DNA of 64,000 nucleotides from Mesostigma viride (GCA_009746045.1 RPFO01000333.1:329043-393042), one strand, 5' to 3'. Shown: positions 37,401 to 50,935, counted from the stretch's first letter. Notes: a model not told the origin generated them from the letters alone. Made by a program: numbers and translations.

Positions 37401-40400
37401 GGGCACCGACTCGGAGCGCGAGATGCCCCGCCCGCTCGCCCGCGCAAACTCCTCGGACTCACGGTCCAGCAGCGGCTCCGAGGGGGGTGACTGCAGCGTG
37501 AACAAGAGGGGGTGGGGGAGGGAGGGGAGCAGCGCCACACGAGTTAGACCAGGAGAACACTGTGCCGGGTGATGACCCATCCAACCCTGCGCGGCACGAC
37601 GGCGGAAAGAAGGGTCCTCCCAAGCGCACCCAGCGGGCCATCTGCTGTGGCGTGGTACAGCACAGGTCTCCTCATCCCCTTGCTGGGAAAACCAAATAAG
37701 ACGTACACGCCACGTGACCCGCACGCGTGTGCCCCATGTAGCCAGCGCATGATGCGCCGCAGTCACGCCGGCTGTCTCGTCACGAATACGCACAGGACGC
37801 CAGTTCTATCCGCCACATGACTGCAATAGGGTCCCCAACCAGCCATGCAAGGCAACAACTACATACGGCCATATTGGCACCCCTCTCCGGTAAAGAGGTT
37901 CTTCACAGTTGGGCTGTTTCGAAACGTTTAAGTGAGATGCCTTCGGATCAGGAGACTCACACAGCCGCGAAATCATGCCAAAGGTCCTATGTTCGATTCC
38001 TTGCTGGTAGCTTCTAGGCTTTCTTACTTTCTGTGTTCCGCGGAATCTCAGATTCGGGCAGCTAGCGTTTTCACATTTGTTGCTTCTGACGACAATGCAA
38101 GTCAACAACTACAGCCAAGATTTGGAAAATTCAGGAAAATAACCATGATTATGCCAGCTGCCATACACACCGTGAGCCGGGGGCTGGGGGTGGCAGATGC
38201 CAGCAGCACCTCATCCACAGCCGCTGCCTTGTCCTTGCCGTGCTGGCCCTCCTGCGACGTGGCCGGCAGGTCCCCGGTCTCCTCTTGCCCGCAGGGCACC
38301 CAGCCCGGCACCTGCACCCCCACCTCGGTGTGGATCTGGTTGGCGATGGTCACCAGGTCCTCGGTGGACAAGGACAGCTCCTCCACCATCTCCCCGGCCA
38401 CGCTTGCGGGTGTGTCGCGCAGCACATGGAAGGGGAACTGGATCGTGCGCACGTGGCCTGGGGGTGGCAGGAACAAGATGCCCCATGAAGGGAAGGGCAA
38501 GGGGGGAGGGGGGGAGGAGGAGAGGGAGGGAGGGGGGAGGAGGAGAGGGCGACAACCAGCCACCAACACAGCCGGTGGACAACGCACACAACACATGACG
38601 CCCAGCGGTCAGCCCACCGGAATGTGTGAGGGGCAAGACCAGGGAGCAGGCCGGGGAGGCCCCCGCCAGGACATGCACCATGGAAGCTACCTCACTTGCG
38701 GCTGCTGCTAAAGACTTCGAATATCGAAAACGCCCACAGGGCGCCCCCTGTCATTGAAACCGCCGCACACACACATAGAGGAATGGGGCATCCAAACGCT
38801 GGCACACGGCACGGTGGGCATGGACCCCATGACCGCAGGCACAAGGCCTTGCACGTTCTCACAGCGCGTCACCGCCACCCGCACAGGGCCCATGCTACCA
38901 CGCGGCACTGAGGGCGGGTCCATGCGTGCTCACCTTCGTTGGTGATGCGCAGGCGGAAGTTCATGACGTCCCCATTGAGCTTGCCCTTGAGCCGGAAATC
39001 ACACTTGCGCGGCCGTTGGGGAAGCGCGCCACCCTCGCCGTCTGCATGTGCACACACATATGCATAGGTGGCGTGGGGTGCATGAGTGCGAGTGTTTGTG
39101 TGGAGGGGTGTGGGGTGTGTGTGGGCGCCATCAACCATGGTGACGCCATGCACGGGCATCAGGCAGGTAGCGTGCGACGTCTGACAAGGCATGATCGTGG
39201 GGGAAAAGGTGGGGCGTATGGGCAGATCAGCAAGAAAAATTAGCACCCCGACATGAACTAGAAACTTAGGTCAAAAGCATCTGTTTCACACGTCCATAAG
39301 ACAATACAGGGACGAGACACCCGTCCCAATCAGGGTTGAGAAACACATCAGTTTCCAGCGCCAAGGCAGCAGAGCCACCGCGCGCCCACTGGCCTGCCCG
39401 CTTCAACCACCCGCTCTACCACTATTTCACTGCGCACTGGGCGCCTAGTTGCGTAGTAACACATGCCAGCCCCACAACGCAAGATGCACCAGGGTAAGAG
39501 CATGTTTTGCGAGCCAGATGAAGGGTGCAAGCCCCCACACACCTTCTGTGGATTTCGTGGGCGGCGCGAGCACAGGGGTGGCACCGGGGGGTAGCAGCGG
39601 CGGCGCAAACGTCCCTTTGCTGCCGCTGGGTGCGCGGCTGATGCTACCTGGCGGCCGGCCCAGCGAGGCCTCCAGCACGCGCGAGGTGATCTCGTGGTTG
39701 CCCTCGCGCGGCGGGGCGGGTGCCAGCAATGGCGCGGCGCCGCCGGATGGGGAAGGGGGGAGGCGAGGCAGCGCGCTTGTTCCACCCGGGCTCTTGCCTC
39801 CCACGCCGCCCCCCCATTCAAGTGCACCCCCCTCGGCGGCCACCACGTCGCGGAAGCTGGGCCGCTTCTTCATGTCCCCCTTGGAGTCCGGCGTCGTGCC
39901 AGGGCCGCCCTCACCCGCGCCCCCGGCCCCATCACTGGCACCCGCGCCCCCCACCCCCTCGCCGGCCCACCCGTGGCCCGGCTCCGCCAACAGAAGGGGC
40001 GGCGGCGAGTGCACCTGCCGGTCCATGCTGCGGCGACCAGCCCGTTGCAGCGCGTCCAGCGCCACGCTGTCGCCATGTGTCGACACCTCCATCCAGGAAC
40101 CGCCGCCTTCCGCCATGTCCAGCAAGTCGTCCGCATCGCTCTGCGACTGGCGGCTGTACCGCCGCTCCAGCCGGCCTGGAGCTGGTGCTTCTCCCTCCCC
40201 CACACCCTGCTCCCATCCTCCCTGGCCCCCGCCCCCCTCGTCCCTGTGCACGCCCTCCGTGCCCGCGCCCGTCCGGTCCTCAACCACTGGCGCCAGCGCC
40301 GCGCCGACCTCACCCGGCTCCTGCGCGGGCACCGCCGGCACGGCCATGGCGGCCCCCACGGATGCTTTGCCGCGCGCCTTCACCGGCGCCTCCGCGGCAT

Positions 40401-43400
40401 CCCCCTCCCCCTCGCGGTTCCCCCTGTCGGCCGCGTCCTTCTTCTCCGAGCGGCTCTTCTTCTTCTCCAGCCCCGCGCTCTTGGGTGCGATCACCTCCGC
40501 CAGGAACGGGTGCTCCAGCAGCTCACGCGCCGACAGACGGATGCTCGGGTTGGCGTCCAGGCACTTGTCGAGGAAGGCCAGGATCTCTGGGTCCTCGATG
40601 CGGCTCAGCGCCTCGGGGCGGATGCCCTGGGGGGGACCAAGGGGGGAAATGGAGGGGGGGAGGGGGGGACAGGGCGGGGGGCAAATGAGAGGGGGTCCAT
40701 GCACAGCAACAACACACACATAAAAGCAGAAACTAAAACACATAAAAGCAGAGCCTGCACGCCGCCCAGTGAAGGCATGGGGCAGCGCGCCTTCCATGGA
40801 AGGCAACATGCTGCTAAGTGGCAAGCCCACAGCTTGCCAAGTGTGGCCACCTCCCAGGTGCACCGCTCGTGGCACTGCGCCCCATGCGCCCCATGCGCCC
40901 CATGCGCCCCATGCGCCAGCACCCACGATGTGTGCGGGTGCCCAGTAATTGGTCCCCTTGAGAGCCAGGGCTTCCCGGCAGCAACCCCCCCTGCACACTT
41001 CGCCAGGCCACATGCCCACGACCATCCCTTTTCCGTCCCTTGTAGCTGCAGGAGCCAGCGAGCCGACACACACCGAAGAAACGCCCCTCGTCCCACCACC
41101 GCGTGTTCTGCGCGTGCACTCACATTGCAGACTTTCTTGTAGATCTGTGCCGCGTTGGTGCACTCGCTGTAGGGGCACTCCTGTGTGATCAGCTCCACCA
41201 GGCACATCCCGAACGCGTAGATGTCCACCTTCTCGTTGTAGTGCTCGTTATACAGCTCGGGGGCCATGAACTCCGGTGTGCCTGCGAACACGATCGAGTG
41301 GGGAAGGGTGGACAACCGAGAGGGGGCCGTGGGTGGGCGGTGTGTGTATGTGTCAGGCCATGCGTATGCTTAACTACAGACATGCCATGCGTCCAGCTTG
41401 CTGACGAATAAGGCACGTGAGGCGCCACCACCCAAGCCACCCAAGCAAGAGTCCAGCAGCGCCACCATACACCCCCCACCACCTCCCCACAGGGCTATGG
41501 GCGGCCCCACATAGGGTGTAGTGCCATACCAGCAGAGTTGATGCAGGCGCTGCCACACAGATGCCAGAATAAATCTCTCCACCTACCCATGCATGGAGAC
41601 ATGGGTGAAATCTCCCACCATGCCTCCGTGTATGGGTGGGTGGAGGGCGAGGGCGAGGCGGGGGTGATTGCACGGCCTCATGGCGCCATCCCCGATGGGG
41701 GGTACTAGGGCCTTCACGTCCGCTTGCCACTTGCCACCGCGTGGCACCACCCCTGGGTGCAGCCACTTCATGGCGACTAGCGCCAGGAGCATGACACGAC
41801 CGTGGCAGCAGCAGCAGCAGCAGCCCACCAATACCACTGGCACCAGCCAGCCGGACGATGAGTCACCAACATGGCCCTGGGCAGTGCTGGCGCGCGTACC
41901 TATGACGCTGGTGGCGACGTAGGCCTTGGACAGGATGGTGGACAGGCCGAGGTCCCCGATCTTGACCGTGCCCTGGTTGCCATTCACAAAAATGTTGTCG
42001 CACTTGAGGTCGCGGTGGATGATGGGCGGGTTGTGGCTGTGCAGGTACTTGAGCCCGAGCAGGATCTGGCGGGACCACTTCTTGACCGCCTTGAGGTCCA
42101 GGTGCTTGTGCTTCTTGCGGTACCTGGGGGGGGGGGGGGGTTGGGATGGCAGGCGGGCCAGCCAAGGAGGAGGGGAGGCAAATGGCGAGTGAGCACGGCA
42201 CAGTCCCACCATGGTGTGGAAGGGTGGCAAATACAGTGCCTGAGGGAGGCATGACACCAACCCATGCAAGGCTTCATGAGAGGCAGGGCACTGGCCGAGC
42301 TGGCGACCCACTACCCACTACCCAGTGAGGCAAGACAACCCTGTGTGGTGGCACATGTCCCACTCAACGTGCCATGGATTAATCCATGGGCAGGTGACCT
42401 AGCTATTCCCATGGGCTGCAAATGGAGGCCCTGACCGGCCATGACAGCACATCTTGAACACATACTCCATGAGCACACCCCGTGGGCACCAGGCCACCCC
42501 CAAGCAGCACGGCCACCCGTCACCCCACGGTGCCCCTCATGTCATGTTCTGCCACCGCTTCGTGTTTCCATGGCACGAAGCGGCAGCAGCAGCCACCTAT
42601 GGTTGCTGGTACCCCGCAAATGCTGCGATGGTGGCCAGGCCGCACGCCCGCATGCGTGTGTGTGTGTGCGCGTGCGTGCAAGTGTGTGCCAGAGCGTGGG
42701 TGCTTGCCCAACCACGTGTGCTCCGACACTCCAACCGCCGCATCAGCACGTGCGCGCCACTCACTGCCGCAGCGTGCCCGACGTGAAGATCTCGGTGATG
42801 AAGATGAGGTTGTTGGTGAGCGGGTCCACCCAGCTGTGGTAGAACTTGATGATGTACTTGTGCGACAAGCTTTTGAGCAGCTCCACCTCCTGGTCCGTCT
42901 TGGCCGCATTGGGTGTGCCGCTGTGGCCCACCTTGAGCTCGTTCCAGGCCACCTCCACGCCGTCCACCTCGTCAAACGCCTTGTACACGATCTTGCACGC
43001 ACCCTCGCCCAGCACCTCGTTGTACTGGTAGACGCAGCGTCGCCCGCAAGGTGGCAGCGCGTGGTAGGCACGGGCACAACATCATCGCAAACGTGAGAGG
43101 CAGCGGGAGCCTTGGGAGGGACGGGCCCATGCACGACCACGCACATGCGTCGAGGGCAAAGGATGGCGGGCACCTAGAGCTGCCCCACACCGCACCCACA
43201 CGCACATGCATGGTGGGCAGCGACATACAGTGCTGCACAACGGCATGGGCTGCACCCCGAACACCGATGACGGGTGCAGGGTGCTACATCCCGAAACTTG
43301 AAAACCGACGTGACCATGGGGAATGTGCGCCAGCAAACAGCCGCATGTACCCGCGCGACACGAGCCATGACAGGTGCAGGGTGCTATATGCGGCGTCGCC

Positions 43401-44753
43401 ATGCGGGCGGGCTGGGAATGCACGGTGAAGCGACACATCAGCGACACATGATGAGCCGTTCCAGCCACGGCTCAACACTACACACAGATAGGAGAAGATG
43501 TATAGTGACCTGCAGGGGTGGTTACTGATCTCGGGTGACACATATCACACCTCCAGTAATCTACAACGTATAGTAACCGCGAACATAGTACACGTACAGT
43601 AATCTATAATTGCACAACTGTGCAGGCCACTGAAAGGGCCTTTGCCACCCATTTCTCACAAGCACCAGTCCCTCCCCCTGCCCGCCTTTACCTGACGTGT
43701 CACCTGCCCATTCATCTCTCATCGCCCCCTCCCCTTCTGACCAGCCCATCTCTCCCCCCCCCCCCCCCCCCCTTTACCTGCCCACATCTCCCCCCCCCCC
43801 CCCTTCCCGCCCGCATCTCCCCCCCCCCCCCTTACCCGCCCATATCTCCCCGTCGGGTCCATCGCCACAAAGGGGCTCTCATCGCCATCGTCGTGGCCGC
43901 GCGGTGCATGGGGGCTGCGCGGGCTGCGGCTGGGTGGCCGCCCACGCCCCCCCCTCGGGCTCGCGCGCACGGCCACAGGGCTGCGGCGCCCCGAGACAGG
44001 GCTGCGCGCCCGGGGGCTGCGCGTGCCCTTCACCCCATTGGCCGACTCGCGCGCCTCCCGCTCGCCGCGCGCCACCATTAGCTGCAACAGGGGGGGATAC
44101 GGTGGCGAGTCGCCGTCCTCCTCCTCCGCACCACCCTTGTCCTGCGACGCCCTGCGGCTTGGATCCTCCTGGGGAGTCACGAAAGGCCCTTGCGACTCCG
44201 ATTCAATCCATTTGCCATTCACGGAGCCCCGTGCCCCTGTCAATTTCGCCGCGTTGATCCAGCGCTTCACCCCCGTGGTCAGGCTCTTGCTCTCACCCAG
44301 GACAGTCTTGGGCGAGCGGGGGGACATGGGCGGGGAGTGCCACTCGTCACTAGGCCCCAAAGCGGGCGTGATCTGCATTGCAGTCTCATGATCGAGGCTT
44401 TTTCGATGTCTTGAACCCGCGTGGAAATGCGAAAACCAATTCTGCTGGTGCAAGCTCTCTCTGCTGTCGTCGAGCGACTTGCGCCCAGGGGAATTCCTTG
44501 CGCCAGTAGCTCCACCAGTCGGTGGCCCCGCCTCGCCCCCAGTCTCCACAGCTAGCCCCATGTCAAGATGGCGCACCCCTGATTTAAGTCTGGCCAAAAG
44601 ACCGCCCCCTACTTCCGAGGAGTGGCTTGAAGCTATAGCTTTTATCTCGGCTTTGGTCAAACCGGCATCAGCATCCGCCTTCTTGCCCGGGGATAAGGCT
44701 GCCGGTATTACAGTCTCTTTCTCGTCCGAGACAGACACTTTCTCCTCCTCCAT
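34494..44753 (-). CDS. WNK-family (with-no-lysine) serine/threonine kinase
   Basis: Eight exons hold one frame (2,011 codons plus stop): 44753-43836, 43024-42765, 42123-41900, 41281-41124, 40626-39543, 39041-38934, 38457-38171, 37490-34494. The kinase domain starts at about residue 300 ([27 protein letters not shown]). The usual VAIK lysine is Trp (VEVAWNELK) and the lysine sits in the glycine-rich loop (GACK), the WNK hallmark. [14 protein letters not shown] and GTPEFMAPE follow. Exons 6-7 encode an OSR1_C/PF2-like domain (CDFRLKG...[27 protein letters not shown]). The last 999-codon exon is low-complexity with one charged helix ([23 protein letters not shown]). WNKs sense chloride and osmotic state. 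Joining the last exon rests on phase and splice sites; it could be a separate gene. Confidence 0.85.
37940..38095 (+). repeat. tRNA-like SINE relic in a WNK intron
   Basis: It contains a B box TGTTCGATTCC (about 37990) and a downstream segment with TTCCGCGG and GCGTTTTCACATTTG. That segment resembles the tail of the 15.5/15.9-kb repeats (TTCCGCGG...GGTTTTCACCTTTG). It lies between exons 7 and 8 of the WNK gene, antisense to it. Confidence 0.4.
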
Positions 44754-45977
44754 AACACGGTCTCAAGCCCAAATGTTGCCGCTAGAGCGCTTAAAACCGC
44801 TCGCAGCCTCACCCTTGGACTCTTAAGTGGCTACCTACAAGGAAAGCCGCCCACAGCAACCTGTGAAACGGCCTTGGATCGCGCTGCGCCGATTCGCATG
44901 GATCGCAACCCACAAGCAGCGATGAAAAACGAACCATGAAGACGCTCGGCACCTTCTCTTCCCTTCCACAGGCTCTGCAAGCGAAGCCTGTTTCCATCGC
45001 ACAACGTCGACCTACGATAACATGCCTGGGCGCTTATTGAAGATAAAAAACAGCTTATTGAAGATAAACTCTCTCTTAATCGAAGTTTATATTTTCAGAC
45101 ATGGTAGGGCATGTCAACCAGCATTTGCATGTCTGGAAACACCGCCATGGATGCTGGGTCCAGTCATTCAAACGCTGCTGCAACTTTGCGCCTACGGCGG
45201 GCATGCAGCGCACCTCACAGTTGGCGTCCTGCAGCCCACTACAATACGATCACATTCGGGGGAAAGCTACTTGGCCATCACTTCACGGGCCCACCATCAA
45301 CCCAGGGAATAAACCCGGCGTCGGAATAAACCTGAACTGAACTGACCAACCCAGGGAACGACTGAGAGGGAACGCATTCGACGGTTTGCTAGCATAGATC
45401 ATGTCATTCATTTGTCCTGAAGGGCGCGGCGTCGCTGGACAAGTACAACGGCCTGCCTCCTAGCGACTTTATTAGTGGCCAGCGGCTGACGAAGTGACGA
45501 TGCGCGTCATGTCACTGCGCGGTGCTGCCGTGCTGGCGCTTGCGCAATTTCGGCGCCTGCCGTAGGAGGGGGGACATCCCCCCCTAAAATCGCACGAGAC
45601 TGACGAGAGCCGCTCCCTCTTCTGGCCCAGCGCCAGGAAGTGGAAAGGAGACGCGAAATATGTGCCCCCTGAAGTACCGAGCGGTACCGGAGGATTCCCA
45701 CCGTTAGATGAACAACGGTCGCATAATTTTGCGCCATTTGGCGAGCATCGAACGGTATCTGAACTTAGCGAGTTGAGTTGAGTTTATTCCCGCCGATCCC
45801 GCGCCGGTGGTCCGACAGGGTTAACCTGAACCTCTACTGTAACTTCTACTGTAGAGCGGGGGAAATCAAGTGGGGGAATCGAGCGGGGGAATATACATAG
45901 CGGGGGAATCTAGCGGGGGAATCTAGCAGGGAAAAATTCAGTACCCCCTACGTGGAACGTGGAACTTGGAAGTCAAT
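44754..45977. other. WNK upstream region
   Basis: The minus-strand promoter should lie here; no clear TATA box is visible. At about 45855-45936 there are about five imperfect copies of AGCGGGGGAATC. Otherwise no gene or family is seen. Confidence 0.45.
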
Positions 45978-46173
45978 TGTCCAAGCAGGGGGGGGGTTGG
46001 AAATCACACCCGGTGTTGGGAGCACCCGGTGACGCGTGACGCGTGACGCTAGGGTACGGTACGCGTCGATAAATACGAATGGAGGGAACGAACGGGACGG
46101 TGTGGGCCGATTAATACGAATGCCGTATGCATACGCGGCGGCATGAGCCGGCAACGACGTTACAAGGGACGAA
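45978..46173. repeat. Dispersed repeat D, copy 1 (inverted relative to 55682-55870)
   Basis: About 190 bp near-identical, in reverse complement, to 55682-55870. It includes GACGCGTGACGCGTGACG and GCCGTATGCATACGGCG-like palindromic stretches. A frame of about 60 residues (containing AHAAAYAYGIRINRPTPSRS) is open in both copies. Confidence 0.8.
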
Positions 46174-48100
46174 CAGAACGGACAGAGCAGCCTAGTGGCG
46201 CCTACTAGGGCGCCAGAGCAGGTGCACGTGCGAAGGCTACTGAACGGGTAGCATGCGACTCGGTGCGTAAATTTTGGGTGCGGAAGTACAAATGACAGAA
46301 TAAACTGCAGGCGCGCCAACTTCCAAGCAAGGGCTTGGGTTCGCGCAGGGCGCAAGGCAGAAAAGTGAGAAGAACGCAAGTCCATCGCTATGGCCAAGCA
46401 TAAGCGGGGGCGTTTGCTTAGCATAATAAAGTGAACTCCACAGCAAGAGAATGCGGCGGACCGAAAGAATGTAGCGGCATTAGTGCCAGTCAAGTAGTCT
46501 GACATTTCAGTTCCTTGTCTATAAACGGCTGAATCCTTGCGTTGCAGTTCTAGCTGGCAAGACAAACTAGCCCAGTCAAGAAAATGGCGGCTAGGATTGG
46601 TTTCTTTAAAATCTTCGGCTTTGCTGTGGAGGAGATCCGTCGGGTTGTGCGCAGCACTTTTCACATCTCGTTGCGGACTATATTCGCACGATGATAAGTT
46701 CTTTCAACCTGCATGAAGGTGCGGGCACAAGACGACGATATTTAGGCAAATATTTTCCATTGCAGGACGCAGGTCCCATGGTGCTTTGTGTCGTAACGGC
46801 GGTGTTGCCACTTCGAAATGAGCTGCTCCGCAGGTGCTGATAACTTCGCCAGCTGAGCGGACGCTACAGGAAAGCAAGCCTCGGTTATTACTGGCGCTGC
46901 CAGCAAGACAGAAAGAGCGGTGAGACCGGATGGGCGCAGCTAAGCAGGCGGCTAGCGAGCATCCTGCAGATGTTCCCTCTCATCCTGGAATTGCCGCTCC
47001 ATTTGTTGCATTGTTGTGACAATATTCGCTCGGATCCTTACTACACCGATTTGCAAGTCTGTTCAAAATATTGTATACACAATCAAAGTGTGTCGATATC
47101 ATTTTGAGAGAATGGATCGCTTGCTTGTGTCATGTTAGTCGGTTGTATTGGTAGTTACAATCATCTCTATCCTGTTCGGTTGGTTTATTCCAACCAGTCA
47201 GTCAATACTCGTGTGTCAATGAAGGGAGCTCACCATACCGTGATGCCATCGTAACACCTTGATGTTGTGCAACGTTGCCCATTGTCATACTTGTTTCTCC
47301 GACAAAAGTTATGTGCAGATGTTGTCTCCATGATAGCTTTCTGCCATCCTTGCACGCAAACATGTGAGGGATAGGGTTACTTGCCATTATCCATTTAAGA
47401 AAGGGCCCTTGTGGTCAAGTGGCATCTGCAACAAGGAAGTTCCCAATAAACAGATTTTAAAACAACCTGTTTGACATCTTTGTGCGCGGCATGTGTTTTC
47501 ATGTCAGCTGCCAGGATCTCCTCTGCTCCAGCCTTTCTACCAAAGCGGGTTTACTGCATTGGTGACCTTTATGATGTTAAAGGGTGGCAAGGCGAAGGGT
47601 CCACAAGCGGAGGGGCGAGGTATTTTTTCCGCGGAGGACGGCGGGGTGGCGGGCAGTTGGGGGCTGCTGGGCGGGTGCCTTGTATAGTTACCAATGGCGT
47701 GGCTGTCCCAAGAATGTTGACAGTGGCAGCAGCCCAGGTGCTAAGCCAATAGATGAGGCATGCTTGGGATGTTGTGGTGTAGGGCAGGTAAAGGCCACTA
47801 GGTGCCCTTGGCGCTTGTACCATGACCACATGCCGTTGTCATCTTGTTTCCCCTAACATGTGTGGAGTCTCTACACGGCATCAGCGCCCTCCTGGTATGT
47901 AGGCCCGTTCTAGAAACGAGGTGTGTGCTGTGCCGGGGGTCAGGTGAGGCGTGGTGGGGTGTCGGCAAGATGACGACCGGGAGTGCCAGAATGGTTTGGG
48001 TTTTACAAAGCACACAAAGCGCTATGATTCATGCATATGTGTTGTAATTATTTAGTGAGTAAGTAAAAAAGCATGTACATTCTTACATTAATTAATTAAT
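46174..48100. other. Intergenic, no gene recognised
   Basis: The longest open frame (minus, 45948-46664) starts in unique DNA and runs into repeat D. It has no motif or splice support. Nothing else was recognised. Confidence 0.4.
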
Positions 48101-48104
48101 TATT

Positions 48105-48172
48105 TAACCCGTGTTTTTTTACAACGCGATACATCGCGTTGTAGGGTTAGAACGCGATGTATCGCGTTGTAA
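48105..48172. repeat. Paired palindromes after an ACCCGTGTTTTTT motif
   Basis: ACAACGCGATACATCGCGTTGT (a perfect 10-bp-arm palindrome apart from its two central bases) is followed after a short gap by a second, GAACGCGATGTATCGCGTTGT. Both lie behind TTAACCCGTGTTTTTTT. Related versions lie at 50970-51008 (reverse orientation) and 51285-51325. Confidence 0.7.
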
Positions 48173-48424
48173 TCTGACACGTGGCAAACCTATTAAACAT
48201 GCGATTTTTGGTCTGAAACTTTCAAGACAGGTCAGAAACATCTCATAGAATTCAAGAAAAAATCCTGGTATTTTTGGTATTTTTTTTGTGACAGCTGCAA
48301 ACAAATATGTACCACTGAAATCAGGCATTTTCGCGGGACGAAGGTGAAGACGACGGCGATGGCGGCAGGTAGATCTCGCCAGTTTTCGCGCGAATTTCAG
48401 TGGCTGTTGGGTAGCACGACCATT

Positions 48425-49600
48425 AATTAATTAATTAATTAGGAACATAACTCCGTTGGGAGTATATGTAGCACATAGCCCTGAGAAGGGGCATATGAGC
48501 CTATAATACATTCTAAGCTACTTCCTGCAAGGGTGGGAATGTAAACAACACTTGCTCTAGGTGCACCAGGGCACCCGCACCCTCATGGTCTATCACGCTA
48601 TGCCCGGGTAAGGGGGGAGCATGCCTGTGAGGGGGAAGATCATCATGGCTATTCAAGAGCTATGGCATGGCTTCTCAGCAGAGAGTGACTCCCTGCATGG
48701 GCACAGCATTACTAAATAAGGCTAGGCATCGTCTGGAGTGTGGCACATCATAGGCACACATGTACATGACTAAAAAGGCTAGGCCTCAGCTGGTATAGTG
48801 CTTGTATTAGGCGGGCATGTACAAGGCCACTGTCTAACTATTCTACACTACTGCTGTATTCCCCTAGGCTGGGGCTGGAGTTGCTGGGGCCGCGGTGGTC
48901 GAGGGGGTCGCTTGCCAGGGCTTGTGGCCGACGTAGATGGCCGCCCCCTTCCAGTACACCGGCTGGCCCGCCTTGGTCTGCCGGAGCTGGAGGTAGGTCT
49001 GCCATAGCTCCCGTCGCCGTTGTTGCTGTGCCAGGGTCAAGTCGTCGTCAAGGGTGAAGAGAGTCTTCTCGAGCCGCTTGCGGCGTCTGAGAAAAGAAAT
49101 CTTGTCCGCCGGGGTCTTAAAGGTGAGAAGGAGCGGGGGCGGCCCTGCCTTACCCCGCGCGCGGGGAAGGCGGTGGGCGGCCAGCTCGATCTCACCAGTA
49201 AGGCCCATGCGATCAAGGATTTCTCTCTCAAAAGCACGCGCAAGCTTCTCGGAATTCTCACCTTCCTCCATCTTGAGATTCTTGACAATGACGTTGAGGC
49301 TGCGCTTGGCGAGCTCGGCCTCCTCGCGGAGGTCGAGCGTCTGCCGCTGGAGCTGGGCTGCGACGGCGGAGGTGGTGGAGGTGGTATGTTGCTTAAGCAT
49401 GTCCGCCCAGGTCGTGATGGGAGGAGCATCGCCGGCCAGGCCAGCCGGGGCTGGCTTGGCGGCAATGTCCTTCACTGCCTGGGCGGTGAGGCCGGCTGTG
49501 TTCTGCAAGACCTCGATAGCGATTGCATTATCCTTGAGGCGCTGGTCGATGTCGCGGAGCTGGGCGGTGATGGAGCACGACCATGATGATGCGTTCAAAG
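48425..49600 (-). mobile_element. LINE family B, ORF1 plus 3'UTR, hairpin and tail
   Basis: An ORF1 frame (48864-49598) is followed leftward by a 430-bp 3'UTR, a hairpin at 48445-48469 and a TTAA-type tail (48423-48441). It shares its 3'UTR with the fragment at 16321-16915. It is truncated at about 49600. As in the other elements, ORF1 runs straight into the 3' end with no ORF2. Confidence 0.75.
48864..49598 (-). pseudogene. L1-type ORF1 protein, best-preserved copy, 5'-truncated
   Basis: 244 codons are open without a shift but lack an ATG. Order: a helical/coiled-coil start (QLRDIDQRLKDNAIAIEVL), EEAELAKRSLNVIVKNLKME (first RRM strand), LARAFEREILDRMGLTGEIELAAHRLPRARGK (RRM, RNA-contacting basic residues), PPPLLLTFKTPADKISFLRRRKRL, then the CTD FTLDDDLTLAQQQRRRELW and PVYWKGAAIYVG. 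This matches the RRM-CTD core of L1 ORF1 proteins, which bind RNA as trimers. Amino-acid similarity to the 18.7-kb copy is clear but moderate, so families A and B diverged long ago. Confidence 0.75.
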
Positions 49601-49989
49601 GTTGATAATTAGGTTTCTACGAGTTTGTTGAGGTACTGGGGCAAAGAAAACGTAGTTTTTTCCAGTTTCTCACCCAACTTTCATGCGGAAACCCTGGAAA
49701 CCGGCATACATATTATTACGTCAAGACTCGGGTCTGCTGCGGCACCATGCTTGGTATTTCCATGGTGTTTCGACTTCTTAACACATGTTTATTCATTCCG
49801 AACGCCCGGACTCTCGGCTAAACCGAGATTTGTGCAGACTTTTATTGGGTAGCTCCGGGCATGATGGTGCCTGCAAATAGCGTAAGGCGTGACCGTGGCT
49901 ATTGCTACGGTATGCTGTATTTTCCTGGAAATGGCCTCTGCCACCGGCTCAATAGTGCTTGCAGGCGTAAGTATATCGTGTTTCTACCT

Positions 49990-50935
49990 AGTTTCTGCCA
50001 GTTTTCCACTTATTTCTACCGACCTCTGCCCAGCCTCTCTAAGACCGCCATCCTACTCGACGTTGCTTGCATGTCAGCCATAGCAGGTTGCAGTTGTGCA
50101 GTATTTAGGTGCTGTATACGTCGTCAAGCCGTGCATATATCGTGAGGATTGGATGTTGATGGTTTATACTGCGTTGATTGTGCAAGAAGATCAGCTGGGT
50201 GCCCATAATCATGGTGTATAATCATGTGTTGTTAGCATCTTGCCACCATTTGCTAGCATGCATTCCAGCGTCATCTTTGCCTGCATGTAAGCTCATGGAT
50301 CACTCAACCTATCCAAGCCTTGCATTACACGTGCCTCTTTCGTTCAGTATTGCACGCGTTATGGAATGAAAACCCAGCACCTCCATTCCCACGAGGCATG
50401 TGCTCAACACGTTGTGAGAGTGGATGATGCTTTGGCTATGGCTGCCTGATTCAGTCATATTAGGTCATCCAGTCATGATGTTTGATGCATGTTTGATGCT
50501 GTATAACTTATACAACGCCTATGTTCAACGTTTTGACCCTCCAAGCTCACTATGGCCCCGTTTATGGGGCTCGGGTCGTTGCGTAATGTTGTCAAGGGCT
50601 CTCATGTTTCCCACTGCGTTGTACTGCGTTGTAATTGTGATGCTAATGAAAAATAGCTCCAGTGGCCCAATGGGCCTGAGTTTTGTTTCACAGAGCCTGC
50701 ATATGTTGCCCATAGCTCGTGCAAGAAGCCAGATTTTTTTCATGAACCATTTGTGAATAAGCGCATGACTTGTGACCTAGGGTCAAGAAATCGCGGTCAT
50801 GGTCAGACCCCCCTGTATTCAAACCAGTGTATCTCTCTAATGAATAAGCAGTTTGTAGGTCTGAGTAGCTCAAAAAATCCTTTGATTTATGGGCTTTCAG
50901 GAAAGTATATACATGACCATGAAAAAAAATTTTCC
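49990..50935 (+). repeat. Left arm of a large inverted repeat
   Basis: About 945 bp, uninterrupted. Its reverse complement is found in three pieces at 51905-52162, 53434-53574 and 53779-54373. Comparing the arms reveals the two insertions in the right arm. No conserved coding frame was recognised in it. Confidence 0.8.

Noticed and set aside
39449-41142. Plus-strand frames of 424 and 482 codons
   Set aside because: They are antisense to the WNK exon 40626-39543, whose kinase C-lobe and phase are certain. GC-rich antisense frames are commonly open.
45948-46664. 238-codon minus-strand protein gene
   Set aside because: It spans unique DNA and repeat D, has no recognisable domain, and has no splice or promoter support.
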